A DNA stretch of 64,000 bases, from positions 62,001 through 126,000 of the forward strand of contig NZ_JAGSPJ010000008.1 in assembly GCF_018139545.1 (NCBI RefSeq), given 5' to 3'. The notes under the pieces are model-generated. The model did no database searches. It was not told the DNA's origin and worked only from the letters and a program-made list of their open reading frames with translations. Origin of the DNA: Affinundibacterium fentianense. GTDB taxonomy: Bacteria; Pseudomonadota; Gammaproteobacteria; Burkholderiales; Burkholderiaceae_D. Positions 28,635 through 38,466 of the stretch are shown in pieces; positions within the stretch are counted from its first letter, which is position 1; each line of letters starts with the position of its first letter. A program made the translations under genes and the position numbers.

Positions 28635-30332
28635 ATGAAATGCATTTCTTCTCAGGCTGCAAAGTCCTACTTTGCCAGCCTGTTTTTTCTTGCCACCATC
28701 ATTACCAGCAATCCCGCGTCGGCTCAAGTTTTTAAAGGTAGCGCCGGGAGTCTCACCATCAAAGCTGGGGAAATTACTTTTTACCCATCAGAGAATACGA
28801 CTCTGTCGGAGATTGCCGCACAATTCACGCAGAATCCCAATAATTGGCAAGCGATCGCGAAACATAACAAACTCAAGACGAATCAAACAATGGGAATCGG
28901 TAGTTCAATTGCCATCCCTTCAGAATTGCTTCCAGAAGAACCCAGCCAAGCAACTGTCATCGCCATGGCCGGAGAAGTAATGGAAATAAAGAAAAATGGT
29001 AGCGAGTCGAACCTCGCCATGGGCAATGTCGTCCAAGAAGGAAGTCAACTCAAAACCGGAAAAAATGGTTTTCTAACCCTTTCCTTACCTGACAATTCAC
29101 GTATTTCCATTCCTTCGAACAGTCAAGTTGCGATCGCCAAACTTAGAATGGCAAAGTACACCCGAAGCCCTAGAACCGAAATTCGTTTAGTTCAAGGAAA
29201 AGTGGAATCTAAAGTTAGCCCATTATCGAGTAATCGCGGACGTTTTGAAGTGACTTCGCCTCTCGCAATCGCGGGCGTTCGAGGCACCCATTTTAGGGTT
29301 GGGGTGAACGAGAACGGGATAGGAAATGAAGTCCTTGAAGGTGGCGTCGCGGTAGGTCAACAAGAAAAACCAAACGCGCTGGTACTTCCAGCAGGACAAG
29401 GCAATATCATTAATAAAACGGGAGTGGGTAACCCAGTCGCTCTGCTCCAAGCACCAAATCTCAAAACAGATTATCTTCTACAAGAACGGCCTGCATTGCA
29501 CTTCACTGTCGACAGCATTCCCGAAGCCGCGCGCTATCGAGCGCAGATTAGCCTCGATATGTCGGCACAAAATATTATTGCGGAGTCCTACTCACAGGAA
29601 AATCGCTTCAAATTTGACGGCATCGCCGACGGCAACTATTTCATACGTCTAACTGCGATCGACAAGAATAATTTGGAAGGGATGCCTTACGTGACGGCTT
29701 TCAAACACAAGGCGAACCCCATTCCGCCCTTCACTTTGCAACCGAAAAAGAAAGTCCGTTCTGAGACCTTGGAGTTTCTATGGACGGAGAGTAGTGAGGC
29801 AAAAAGTTATCATTTACAGATTGCAAAAGACCCCAGCTTTCAACAAATCGTAACAGACCAAGCAAATCTGAAACAAACGAGTTTTTACACTAGTCAGTTG
29901 CCCTTTGGCGATTACTTTTGGCGGGTTGCCACAGTCACAGAAACAAACGGCAAACCCGATCAGGGTCCATTTTCAGTACCTGACGCTTTCACCACGCTCG
30001 CCCCGCAGACGATGAATACATTTGCGGATAGCGGGAGTGACCAACTTGAATTTAGTTGGCCGGGAGAAGCGGGACAAACTTACGAGGTCCAAGTCGCGGA
30101 CGAGCCTTCATTCAAATTGCCCATCTTGAATCAACAATCAAAACAAGCGAACTTAAGTATGGCGCGTCCTGCTCCAGGTGAATACTTTATCCGTGTGCGG
30201 GCAACCGATGCAGATGGCTTTGTTGGTCAGTTCTGCAAACCGCAAAAATTCGAAATACATATGCGATGGATGACTGGCAGTGGCGAACTATTGAATTCGG
30301 CTGGCGGTACGGTTCGTCCAAACAAACCATAA
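28635..30332 (+). CDS. Exported LysM/FecR-domain protein
   Basis: A 565-residue secreted protein. A signal peptide covers residues ~1-30 (cleaved near ASAQ). A LysM-like segment follows at ~45-95 (TLSEIAAQFTQNPNNWQAIAKHNKL), so it may bind peptidoglycan. A FecR-type domain lies at ~115-235 (GNVVQEGSQLKTGKNGFLTLSLPDNSRI, and SPLAIAGVRGTHFRV). Two or three fibronectin-like repeats then run from ~285 to 545, with recurring YHLQIAKDPSF / YEVQVADEPSF units. The gene sits between a response regulator and a CHASE2 kinase, suggesting it delivers an envelope cue to the kinase, which is inference. The GAGRTEL-like iron receptors of true FecR systems are absent. Confidence 0.88.
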   Translation: MKCISSQAAKSYFASLFFLATIITSNPASAQVFKGSAGSLTIKAGEITFYPSENTTLSEIAAQFTQNPNNWQAIAKHNKLKTNQTMGIGSSIAIPSELLPEEPSQATVIAMAGEVMEIKKNGSESNLAMGNVVQEGSQLKTGKNGFLTLSLPDNSRISIPSNSQVAIAKLRMAKYTRSPRTEIRLVQGKVESKVSPLSSNRGRFEVTSPLAIAGVRGTHFRVGVNENGIGNEVLEGGVAVGQQEKPNALVLPAGQGNIINKTGVGNPVALLQAPNLKTDYLLQERPALHFTVDSIPEAARYRAQISLDMSAQNIIAESYSQENRFKFDGIADGNYFIRLTAIDKNNLEGMPYVTAFKHKANPIPPFTLQPKKKVRSETLEFLWTESSEAKSYHLQIAKDPSFQQIVTDQANLKQTSFYTSQLPFGDYFWRVATVTETNGKPDQGPFSVPDAFTTLAPQTMNTFADSGSDQLEFSWPGEAGQTYEVQVADEPSFKLPILNQQSKQANLSMARPAPGEYFIRVRATDADGFVGQFCKPQKFEIHMRWMTGSGELLNSAGGTVRPNKP

Positions 30333-30418
30333 GCAAGCGATCCATGCCCCTATTCAACTCACGACGACAAGTCACATTGCGGCTTGCTTGATATCCAAGC
30401 GAACAAGGAACAGAGCGG

Positions 30419-32881
30419 ATGTCACACCAAGCAAAGATGAATTTCAGTTCACAGGCAAGCAAGCAAATCGCTTTGCGTGAATGGCTGATATTAGGCTTTT
30501 TTCTATTTGGATTAGTTGCGATTTTAGGGTACACAGATAGCCTGCGGCGACTTGACCAAACCACTTACGATCAATTGCTACGCACGCAAAAACATCCCGC
30601 TCGTGAAGACATCATTATCATCGCAATAGACGACTATAGTCTCGCCGAATTGGGGAAGTGGCCATGGCCACGTGCGCGCCATGCCGAGCTATTACGCCAA
30701 CTCCATGTGGCGAAGCCGCGTGCTGTGGGCATCGACGTTTTATTTGCAGAGGCCGAGCCAGATACCAATCTATCGACGCAAAACGGCCTTTCGGCAGGCG
30801 ATGATTTACTGGCTTCTGCAATTACCGATAGTCGAAATGTCGTCTTACCCTTGGTATCCGTCAATGCTGGGAAAGGCTTGCGCGCGGTGCAACCGATTCC
30901 CGCGTTAACAAATGCTGCTGCGCGAATTGGGCATATTCATATAGAACTTGATGATGATGGCGTCGCACGTAGCGTCTTTCTACAAGAAGGAACCCAGGGA
31001 ATATGGTGGCCTCATTTTGCACTCGCTATGATGGAAGTCGGCGCAGCGACAAAAACGGCAGATAGTGCACAGAAATCCTTGCCGAAAACCATCCGAAATC
31101 CACTCGAGAATCGATATCAAGATGGTATTTGGAATCGGGACTTACAAATGCATATTCCATTTTATGGAAGTAGCGGTCATTTCAGCTCTGTTCCTTTCGT
31201 CTCTGTCTTACGAGGCGAAGTACCAGCAGAGTTTTTCCGTGATAAATATGTATTGGTCGGTCCTACCGCGCAAGGCATGGCAGATGCGTTTCCTACACCG
31301 GTGACCTCGAACGAAGGTGCACTCTCGGGCATCGAGATTAATGCCAATATTCTGGCTAGCTTGCTGGACGGACGTTCCATCAATAAGGCTAAGCCATGGC
31401 AAGTTATCTGCATCGGCATGCTCACACTCTTCATCGCTCTCCTAAGTTTTTTATTTCTATCACCACGACAAGCTCTATTGACGATCATCGGATTGATCAG
31501 CCTCACGTTGCTGGGGAGTGTTGTTGCTCTTCGATTTGGTTATTGGCTCCCCCCTTCAACAACGATTTTGGTATTACTCATTTCCTATCCATTATGGAGT
31601 TGGCGGCGCTTAGAAGCAGCAATTGGTTTTTTAGGAGAGGAGTTTTTATTATTAGATCAAGAACCAAGTCTATTACCCGAGTTCAACCCGGATATGACTT
31701 TGGCTAGCGATGCAAAAACTCATGTGCGACGCCAGATTCAAGACAAATTAGAACGCCATATTACGGCCATGCGAGCCGCCGCACGCCGTGTGCGTGACTT
31801 GCGTCAATTTGTTACTGACAGTTTGCATAGCCTACCCGATGCCACTATGGTCACAACTACAGATGGCAATGTGGTTTTAACCAATCCCGCAGCAATCGCC
31901 TATTTCAAAAGTATCGGTATGCCACATGTTATCGATACCTTAGTACCTTACTTGTTCTCGAATATGAGTCAGCCAAACACGGTGTATAGCACGGAGCAAG
32001 AGCACTTTAGTTGGTGGCATATTCTCGATCTCGATCAAACAGATATCCTGCAAAAAGGTGTCGAAGTAGTCGATCCCAAGAATCGCGATTTGATTATCAA
32101 AAGTGCTCCTTGCTATTCTGGACAGAAAATTCTTATTGGCTGGATTGTCAGCATGATCGATATCTCCGAAATTCGACAAGCTGAAAGGCGTCGAGATGAG
32201 ACCTTGCACTTCATCTCGCACGATATGCGCGCGCCGCAAGCCTCAATTTTGGCCTTAATCGAATTGCAAAAAAATCCCAAGACCGCAATTGATCACCAAG
32301 ATTTTTTGAGTCGCATTGAAAAAGCTTCGAATACGACGTTGAAGTTAGCCGACAGCTTTGTACAATTAGCGCACGCGGAATCGAATGAATATCGTTATAG
32401 CGATCTCGACTTCCAAGATATCCTTATCGATGCGAGCGAGGAAATGTGGACACTAGCAAAGGCGAAACGCATTCAAATCGTGACAGAAATCCCTGAAGGC
32501 GAATATCCAGTTAGAGTCGACCGCAGTCTTATGACGCGCGTACTCACCAATCTCTTATCGAATGCGATTAAATATAGTCCAGTCGAGACTATTGTGACCT
32601 GCCGACTTTCATTTGAAACAAAAAATCTCAATGACAAAATAGTTTGCACCGTAGAAGATCAAGGTTATGGAATCGCGCGTTCTGATCAAGGACGGCTATT
32701 TCAGCGCTTTCAACGTCTGGGTCATGGCAAATCGGCTGAACAAATCAAAAATGATGGAATTGGATTGGGGATGGTGTTCGTCAAAACTGTGATTGATCGT
32801 CATTTCGCTCAGATCAGCTTTACCAGTGTGCCTGGGGAAGGAACCACTTTTAAGATTGAGATTCCTGCAAACAATCGATAG
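30419..32881 (+). CDS. CHASE2-domain sensor histidine kinase
   Basis: An 820-residue membrane sensor. An N-terminal helix (WLILGFFLFGLVAILGY) leads to a periplasmic CHASE2 domain (~40-325, with ARIGHIHIELDDDGVARSVFL and the family-like GLSGIEI segment). Three membrane helices span ~328-395. A linker and PAS-like region (LPDATMVTTTDGNVVLTNPAA) come next. The dimerisation domain has phospho-acceptor His601 in HFISHDMRAP. The HATPase domain has N-box LSNAIKYSP and G-boxes DQGYGIA and GIGLGMVFVK. It is the expected partner of the response regulator at 27899. Confidence 0.93.
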   Translation: MSHQAKMNFSSQASKQIALREWLILGFFLFGLVAILGYTDSLRRLDQTTYDQLLRTQKHPAREDIIIIAIDDYSLAELGKWPWPRARHAELLRQLHVAKPRAVGIDVLFAEAEPDTNLSTQNGLSAGDDLLASAITDSRNVVLPLVSVNAGKGLRAVQPIPALTNAAARIGHIHIELDDDGVARSVFLQEGTQGIWWPHFALAMMEVGAATKTADSAQKSLPKTIRNPLENRYQDGIWNRDLQMHIPFYGSSGHFSSVPFVSVLRGEVPAEFFRDKYVLVGPTAQGMADAFPTPVTSNEGALSGIEINANILASLLDGRSINKAKPWQVICIGMLTLFIALLSFLFLSPRQALLTIIGLISLTLLGSVVALRFGYWLPPSTTILVLLISYPLWSWRRLEAAIGFLGEEFLLLDQEPSLLPEFNPDMTLASDAKTHVRRQIQDKLERHITAMRAAARRVRDLRQFVTDSLHSLPDATMVTTTDGNVVLTNPAAIAYFKSIGMPHVIDTLVPYLFSNMSQPNTVYSTEQEHFSWWHILDLDQTDILQKGVEVVDPKNRDLIIKSAPCYSGQKILIGWIVSMIDISEIRQAERRRDETLHFISHDMRAPQASILALIELQKNPKTAIDHQDFLSRIEKASNTTLKLADSFVQLAHAESNEYRYSDLDFQDILIDASEEMWTLAKAKRIQIVTEIPEGEYPVRVDRSLMTRVLTNLLSNAIKYSPVETIVTCRLSFETKNLNDKIVCTVEDQGYGIARSDQGRLFQRFQRLGHGKSAEQIKNDGIGLGMVFVKTVIDRHFAQISFTSVPGEGTTFKIEIPANNR

Positions 32882-33155
32882 CAAACCGACCACAAATTAG
32901 GGCGAACTGGAAATGGTCTACGATTATCAACACCATCGTTCTCGGAGTAATGCTTCCAATCACTTGTCGTGCATGTATGAAAAATACATCCACGACAAGA
33001 TTGAGGCCTAACTTATCTTTCTTTTGCTTAGCTTCTTTTGAACAGTTTCTTTTGATTTCACACTGCATAATTGCTGCTACAACGACTATCCACCAGCCAT
33101 TTACTTAAAATCAATGTAATTAAGCTTGATTTGGAGCAAGATTTAGTTAGCAAAG

Positions 33156-33184
33156 ATGAAGTGTAAGACGACTCGCGCTATAAT
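33156..33184 (+). promoter_or_regulatory. Candidate hemA promoter
   Basis: A perfect TATAAT at 33179-33184 lies 26 bases before the hemA ATG, giving a very short leader. The -35 region at 33156-33161 (ATGAAG) is weak. The rest of the 329-base gap after the kinase gene (32882-33210) shows no gene. Confidence 0.5.
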
Positions 33185-33210
33185 GACGGCCTAAGCTCCC
33201 ACCTTATTCT

Positions 33211-34485
33211 ATGCAATTACTCGCCGTCGGCCTCAATCACACCACCGCACCCGTTTCTCTTAGAGAAAAGGTCGCATTCACCCCTGAGCAGATTTCTCAG
33301 GCGGTAGTTTGTGCGCGCTCATGGTTTGCGCGCAACGGTGCAGCACATGCCTCTGAGACTGCAGTATTGTCGACTTGCAATCGTACCGAACTGTATGCCG
33401 TTGCTGATGTCGATAATCCTATCGATATGACCGCGCATTTCTTGGCCGATTTTCACAAACTGCCTTATGCAGATTTGCGCCATCATTTGTACACGCTGCC
33501 GCAAGACAATGCTGTACGTCACGCGTTCCGCGTCGCATCGGGTTTAGATTCGATGGTGTTGGGCGAGCCACAAATTTTAGGGCAGATGAAAGAAGCAGTA
33601 CGCCAGTCTGATGAAGCAGGTGGACTTGGCACGTATCTGCATCAACTGTTCCAGCGCACCTTTGCAGTCGCCAAAGAAGTACGTAGTACGACCGAAATCG
33701 GCGCACATAGTGTGTCGATGGCAGCCGCAGCGGTCCGTTTATCGCAACGTATTTTCGACAAAATCGCCGATCAAAAAGTCTTGTTTATCGGCGCAGGTGA
33801 AATGATAGAACTATGCGCAACGCACTTTGCTGCGCAGAATCCTAAAACCATCACCATCGCCAACCGTACTTTAGAACGTGGCGAAACCCTCGCCAATCGT
33901 TTTGGCGGTAAGGCGATTCGCTTAGCCGAATTACCAAATTGCTTGCACGAATTCGACATCATTATTTCTTGTACGGCTTCGTCCTTACCTATCATTGGTT
34001 TAGGCTTGGTCGAACGTGCAATTAAAGCGCGCAAGCACCGTCCAATTTTTATGGTTGATCTCGCGGTACCACGCGATATCGAATCAGAAGTTGCAAAGCT
34101 GGATGACGTGTTTTTGTACACAGTCGATGATCTCGCCAGCGTAGTACAAAGCGGTTTAGAAAATCGTCACGCCGCTGTAGCGCAAGCCGAAGCGATTATC
34201 GAAACCCGCGTGCAATCGTTTATGCATTGGGTCGATGGTCGTCACGTGGTTCCTGTGATCCAAGATTTACACGAAAGCGGCGAACAAGTTCGCCAACACG
34301 AATTAGAACGTGCACGAAAAATGCTGGCACGTGGCGACGATATCGAAGTGGTTTTGGAAGCCCTTTCCAAAGGCATTACAGCAAAATTTTTGCATGGCCC
34401 ACAACAAGCCTTGCATCAAGCCCACGGCGAAGAACGCGCGCATCTGGTGCGTTTGCTGCCACAATTATTCCGTACTAAGCGTTAG
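33211..34485 (+). CDS. hemA: Glutamyl-tRNA reductase
   Basis: HemA reduces Glu-tRNA to glutamate-1-semialdehyde, the committed step of C5 tetrapyrrole synthesis. The 424-residue product has the N-terminal catalytic region with the active-site Cys in [10 protein letters not shown], the [22 protein letters not shown] segment, an NADPH-binding FIGAGEM motif, and the helical dimerisation domain at the end. The same tetrapyrrole branch supplies cobalamin, needed by KamDE downstream, although no cob genes are in the window. Confidence 0.97.
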   Translation: MQLLAVGLNHTTAPVSLREKVAFTPEQISQAVVCARSWFARNGAAHASETAVLSTCNRTELYAVADVDNPIDMTAHFLADFHKLPYADLRHHLYTLPQDNAVRHAFRVASGLDSMVLGEPQILGQMKEAVRQSDEAGGLGTYLHQLFQRTFAVAKEVRSTTEIGAHSVSMAAAAVRLSQRIFDKIADQKVLFIGAGEMIELCATHFAAQNPKTITIANRTLERGETLANRFGGKAIRLAELPNCLHEFDIIISCTASSLPIIGLGLVERAIKARKHRPIFMVDLAVPRDIESEVAKLDDVFLYTVDDLASVVQSGLENRHAAVAQAEAIIETRVQSFMHWVDGRHVVPVIQDLHESGEQVRQHELERARKMLARGDDIEVVLEALSKGITAKFLHGPQQALHQAHGEERAHLVRLLPQLFRTKR

Positions 34486-34620
34486 CTGCCTCACGCATTC
34501 TACGCATGCCTTTGCGCATGCTCTAGCGTCATCACGACGATACTCTCAATTCAATTAATTACGGCTCAACGAGATTTAAGATCTCACGAAAGAGCCAAGC
34601 AAGCATAAAGCAAAAAAATC

Positions 34621-35700
34621 ATGAAACCATCCATGCTACATAAACTCGATCAACTCTCTGAACGTCTAGTTGAGGTTGGTCAATTGCTGGTACAAGAAGG
34701 CGTCACGAATGATATGGACGCTTATCGCAAGCTCAATCGTGAGCACGCAGAGCTAGAACCTTTGGTCGCGCTGTATCACAACTATCAGCAAGCGCAGAGC
34801 GACATCGTCGAAGCGCAAGAGATGTTGAATGATCCCGACATGAAAGAATTCGCGCAGGAAGAAATCCAAGCCGCGAAAGATCGTATCGAAGCATTGCAAC
34901 GCGAATTACAAACTATGTTGCTACCGAAAGATCCTAATGACGAACGCAATATTTTGTTAGAGATCCGCGCAGGAACCGGTGGTGACGAAGCGGGACTATT
35001 CGCAGGTGACTTATTGCGTATGTACACCCGCTTCGCCGAACGCAATCGCTGGCAAGTCGAGGTGATGTCGGAATCACCGTCAGAACTCGGTGGCTATAAA
35101 GAGGTCATCATTCGTATCGCCGGTTTTGGCGCGTACTCCAAACTCAAATTTGAATCCGGCGGGCACCGTGTACAACGCGTACCCGCAACAGAAACCCAAG
35201 GTCGAATTCATACCTCAGCTTGTACCGTCGCAGTCATGCCAGAAGCGGATGAATTGACCGACGTCGTAATCAACAACGCCGATTTGCGTATCGATACTTT
35301 CCGTGCCTCTGGTGCTGGTGGTCAGCACATCAATAAAACGGATTCCGCAGTACGTTTAACCCACATCCCAACCGGCATCGTAGTGGAATGCCAAGATGGT
35401 CGTAGTCAACATCAAAACAAAGCGCAAGCGATGCGCGTGTTAGCCACCCGCATCATGGACGGTCAACTGCGTAAGAAACAAGCCGAAGAAGCCGCCACGC
35501 GTAAGAGCTTAATCGGCTCAGGTGACCGCAGCGAACGCATACGCACCTACAACTACCCACAAGGCCGCATGACCGATCATCGTATCAATCTGACTTTGTA
35601 CAAGCTTGATTTCATTATGGACGGTGATTTGACCGAACTGACCAATGCACTGGTGGCTGAGCATCAGGCTGAGTTGTTGGCTAGTTTGGGGGATGATTGA
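34621..35700 (+). CDS. prfA: Peptide chain release factor 1
   Basis: RF1 ends translation at UAA and UAG. The 359-residue product contains the PxT-type codon-recognition region ([19 protein letters not shown]) and the catalytic GGQ in [16 protein letters not shown] at about residues 230-235. It follows hemA as in many Proteobacteria. The prmC gene for the methylase that modifies the GGQ Gln usually comes next in relatives, but it is not here. Confidence 0.97.
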   Translation: MKPSMLHKLDQLSERLVEVGQLLVQEGVTNDMDAYRKLNREHAELEPLVALYHNYQQAQSDIVEAQEMLNDPDMKEFAQEEIQAAKDRIEALQRELQTMLLPKDPNDERNILLEIRAGTGGDEAGLFAGDLLRMYTRFAERNRWQVEVMSESPSELGGYKEVIIRIAGFGAYSKLKFESGGHRVQRVPATETQGRIHTSACTVAVMPEADELTDVVINNADLRIDTFRASGAGGQHINKTDSAVRLTHIPTGIVVECQDGRSQHQNKAQAMRVLATRIMDGQLRKKQAEEAATRKSLIGSGDRSERIRTYNYPQGRMTDHRINLTLYKLDFIMDGDLTELTNALVAEHQAELLASLGDD

Positions 35701-35723
35701 TTCTATCTAAAGGATAAGAACAA

Positions 35724-36008
35724 ATGCGGAGTCACGAAATACAAAAGCTAATTGACGCGGTCGAACTCGAATATGGAACGATCATTTTATATGGTTCAAT
35801 TGCTAAAGAAGAACATGGGACCTGCTTTATGATCAAAGACGTGCATGCGACTTTTTCAGTGAATACCAACGATGGCGAGCTCCCCTCTGGTCAATACGAT
35901 ATCCAGATCGAAAGCCAACCAGCAGGCGATTATATTTATACTGCTGCAGTAAGCTTAGACAGCTTTCTCGGCTTAGTTAAAACGATGCATAAGTCGATGG
36001 ATAAGTAG
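35724..36008 (+). CDS. Hypothetical 94-residue protein after prfA
   Basis: A small soluble protein starting ATG at 35724 with AAAGGA nine bases upstream. The sequence alternates short helices and strands (VELEYGTIILYGSIAKEEHGTCFMIKD; GQYDIQIESQPAGDYIYTAAVSLDSFLGLVKTMHKSM). No family is recognised, and there are no Cys pairs, signal peptide or membrane helix. It fills the place where prmC is expected and ends before a strong terminator. It may be a lineage-specific gene. Confidence 0.7.
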   Translation: MRSHEIQKLIDAVELEYGTIILYGSIAKEEHGTCFMIKDVHATFSVNTNDGELPSGQYDIQIESQPAGDYIYTAAVSLDSFLGLVKTMHKSMDK

Positions 36009-36101
36009 CCAGTCACAATTGACTGACAGACCACTTATCGTTTTAGTTTCGAGACACGCGAATATCGTATTAATTTCCGCCAGTCTGAATTGATGATAAA
36101 G

Positions 36102-36136
36102 AAAACTGATATACACATGAACGTATATCAGCTTTT
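36102..36136. terminator. Bidirectional terminator between the 94-residue gene and kce
   Basis: A perfect nine-bp stem, CTGATATAC / GTATATCAG, is flanked by AAAA on the left and CTTTTCTTT on the right. It can end the plus-strand transcript and the minus-strand kam cluster. Confidence 0.8.
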
Positions 36137-36156
36137 CTTTAAGTCAAAAACACATA

Positions 36157-36978
36157 TTAACTACGTGCTGGCATCCCTAAAATCTTACGCGCTTCGTCCG
36201 GAGTCGCCACTGCTCTATCATGTTCACGACTGATGCGTGCCACGCGCTCTACTAATTGTGCATTGCTGGTAGCGAGTTCACCTTTGCGGTAATACACGTT
36301 ATCTTCAAAACCAACACGCACGTGACCACCGAGGATGATTGCCATAGTCGCTAGTGGCAATTGCGCAGCACCGATTCCTGCAACGGTCCAACTTGCCTCT
36401 GCTGGCAATTGCGAACGCATATACATCAAGGCTTCTGGCGTACCCGCCATTGCACCAGGAATACCTAGTACGAAATCGACGTGTAATGGCGCGGTGATTA
36501 AACCTTTTTTCAACCAGCGATTCACGGTGGTGATCATGCCGGTGTCGAACACTTCGTATTCGATTTTAACGCCCAAGTCTTTCATCGTCGTCGCGAAGAT
36601 ATCCATGTCATCGGGATGATTCATGAACACGTCGTTGCCGAAATTGACTGACCCCATCGAGAGGGTTGCCATTTCTGGTTTCAAAGTGACTGGCGCCAGA
36701 CGTTCTTGCGCTGTCATGCCAACTGCGCCGCCTGTAGAAACTTGCACGATCACATCGCAGCGCTCGCGGACTTTGTTGATGATTTGGCGATAGATTTCTT
36801 TATCTTGGGTTGGCGTGCCGTCGTCATAGCGTCCATGTACGTGCACGATGGAGGCACCAGCTTTGGCGCATTCGAATGCTGCATCGGCGATTTCGTCTGG
36901 GGTGATGGGGAGGTTTGGTTGTTGTTCGCGGGTGACTTCTGCGCCGGTTAGGGCTGCGGTGATGATGAGTTTTTCCAT
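36157..36978 (-). CDS. kce: 3-keto-5-aminohexanoate cleavage enzyme (BKACE family)
   Basis: Zn-dependent enzyme that condenses 3-keto-5-aminohexanoate with acetyl-CoA to give acetoacetate and 3-aminobutyryl-CoA, a late step of lysine fermentation. Residues seen are Glu in GAEVTREQQP, the Zn histidines in HVHGR, the STGG loop, and the catalytic-side RVGFEDN near residue 228. It is 273 residues, the family norm. BKACE enzymes vary in substrate, but the surrounding kam/kdd/kal genes make this assignment strong. It is the last gene of the cluster, separated from kal by an 870-base repeat-filled gap. Confidence 0.93.
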   Translation of the reverse strand: MEKLIITAALTGAEVTREQQPNLPITPDEIADAAFECAKAGASIVHVHGRYDDGTPTQDKEIYRQIINKVRERCDVIVQVSTGGAVGMTAQERLAPVTLKPEMATLSMGSVNFGNDVFMNHPDDMDIFATTMKDLGVKIEYEVFDTGMITTVNRWLKKGLITAPLHVDFVLGIPGAMAGTPEALMYMRSQLPAEASWTVAGIGAAQLPLATMAIILGGHVRVGFEDNVYYRKGELATSNAQLVERVARISREHDRAVATPDEARKILGMPARS

Positions 36979-37035
36979 GTTTTGCCTCTTATAGTTGGCG
37001 TTTTTTTCTAACTAATTCATTGGCTTATTTATAGG

Positions 37036-37650
37036 GCGGGTGCAACCCGCGTTTTTTCTTTTCTACTTCGTTTTCGCGTTCGCATTTGCTGATCGTTCAC
37101 TGGTCGGGGGTAGCCCGACAGCTAGTTACCTTTTCTGCTTCGCCAAAAAAGATAACCCAAAAAAGGCGACCGTAGACTCGCCCTGCGGGGTGCTTACGCT
37201 ACGCTTCAGCATAATTTGTGCATCACAAAAAATGGGAAAGTGTTGAAACTCGCCTTCGGCTCAAACAACAACACTTTCTTATCCATTTTCTGTGACGCAC
37301 AAATTACATCGTCTCAAACGGAGGTAAGTCAAATTCAAAAACAACAGCAACACCAAAACAATCATTCTCAACGAACGCATATTTTTCTACTGACGGCTCT
37401 GTGTCGTTGCTTTTGACTTTGCTTTTGACTTTGCTTTTGACCTTCATCCACTTCTGACACTGCCAATTGTGCGAGACAGAAAATGGATAAAGAAAGTGTC
37501 GTTGTCTGAGCGCAGCGAGTTTCGACACTTTCCCATTTTTTGTCTTGCACAATTGGGAAGCCGAAGGCCAGTGGCAGCGTGGTCGCCTTTTTTGGGTTAC
37601 CTTTTTTGGCGAAGCAAAAAAGGTAACTGGCTGTCGGGCCACACCCGACC
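37036..37650. repeat. Composite inverted-repeat element between kce and kal
   Basis: Outer 70-base arms at 37102-37171 and 37581-37650 are inverted copies with five mismatches. Inside lie two related imperfect hairpins of about 93 bases (37213-37305 and 37463-37556). Each has AATTTGTGC- or CCAATTGTGC-type ends and an AAATGG..AAAGTGT core. Left of the arms is GCGGGTGCAACCCGC (37036-37050). Short frames across it appear to be by-products of the repeats. No transposase is present. It looks like a non-autonomous palindromic element of a type frequent in Burkholderiales. Confidence 0.8.
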
Positions 37651-37734
37651 TACTGAACGACGAACAACAAAAACCGTTAAATCAAATTACAAACGACAGA
37701 ACAACTCAGCTTTCACACAATCTACAAACTAAAT

Positions 37735-37845
37735 CCCATCCCAACCTCCCACCGCGCCGCTTGCAAGCGGCTTAGAAATTGGTGGTGCAAAGCGTGCTTT
37801 GCGAAAGCCCTCCAATTTCCCCTTGAAGGGGAAGGAGCAAGGTAA
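37735..37845. repeat. Structured palindromic repeat downstream of kal
   Basis: Three perfect palindromes in succession: GCCGCTTGCAAGCGGC (37756-37771), GCAAAGC-GT-GCTTTGC (37787-37802) and TTCCCCTT-G-AAGGGGAA (37817-37833). Flanking AAATTGG and CCAATTT also pair. This is a multi-hairpin intergenic repeat immediately downstream of the kal stop, so it may stabilise or end the kal mRNA. Confidence 0.65.
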
Positions 37846-37849
37846 GTAA

Positions 37850-38257
37850 TCAGCGCTTAATCCGCTGAAAATCCGCCGGCACCACACAAGTCCCAGAAGC
37901 CTTACAAACAACAACAGGCTCAGCCAACACATCAGCAGCAGAAACCTGTCCAGCAATCTTCGCAGGAGAAATCACTTTACGCGCTTCAAATTCCATCTTG
38001 CGTGAAGTCTTGCCCATAGAGACAATGCGACCTGTCGCTTCTATGTAATCACCAGCAAACACTGGCGCCATAAATTGCACATTGTCATACGCGACAAACA
38101 AGCCTTCATCACCATCACTACGAATCAATAATTCCGTCGCGACATCGCCAAACAAATTCAACATCTTCGCGCCATCAACCAGATCACCCGCATAGTGTGC
38201 GTCGTGCGAACCCATGCGTAGACGTATCATGCTTGTGTATTTGGATAAGTCTTCCAT
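37850..38257 (-). CDS. kal: 3-aminobutyryl-CoA ammonia-lyase
   Basis: Hotdog-fold lyase that removes ammonia from L-3-aminobutyryl-CoA to give crotonyl-CoA. The 135-residue product has the family-like N-terminal half ([36 protein letters not shown]) and a hotdog core with [23 protein letters not shown]. The identification rests on resemblance plus position between kamE and kce. It is separated from kamE by a REP-like pair, so it may be expressed as its own unit or by read-through. Confidence 0.9.
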   Translation of the reverse strand: MEDLSKYTSMIRLRMGSHDAHYAGDLVDGAKMLNLFGDVATELLIRSDGDEGLFVAYDNVQFMAPVFAGDYIEATGRIVSMGKTSRKMEFEARKVISPAKIAGQVSAADVLAEPVVVCKASGTCVVPADFQRIKR

Positions 38258-38288
38258 TTATTACCTCTTTCAAATTCTGTTCAGTGCT

Positions 38289-38453
38289 CCCTTCTCCCGC
38301 AAGCGGGAGAAGGGTTGGGGATGAGGGTGGTTCAGAGCATACCAACAAAATTTTGGGTGAATAAAACATTCAACAATCACGGCCATGTTTCAAACACATA
38401 ATTTCGTTTCTGAACCGCCCTCACCCTAGCCCTCTCCCGCTTGCGGGAGAGGG
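38289..38453. repeat. REP-like inverted pair between kal and kamE
   Basis: Two near-perfect palindromes face each other: 38289-38314 (12-base arms with CCCGC-AA-GCGGG core) and 38430-38453 (11-base arms with CCCGC-TT-GCGGG core). Each has an outward tail GGGTGAGGG-type ending in GGTTCA, on opposite strands, so the pair forms a BIME-like unit. The kal promoter or start region lies at its left edge. Confidence 0.85.
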
Positions 38454-38466
38454 AACTTAAATTCAC

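Noticed and set aside
28635-30332. FecR domain as part of a sigma factor/iron-transport system
   Set aside because: No ECF sigma factor or TonB receptor lies nearby; the neighbours are a two-component regulator and kinase.
37216-37775. Several 60-110 codon frames between kce and kal
   Set aside because: They run through the inverted repeats on both strands and change reading with the palindrome, so they are by-products of the repeat.
37735-37845. Possible CRISPR-like or terminator array
   Set aside because: The palindromes differ from one another and there are no equal-length spacers; it fits a multi-hairpin intergenic repeat better.
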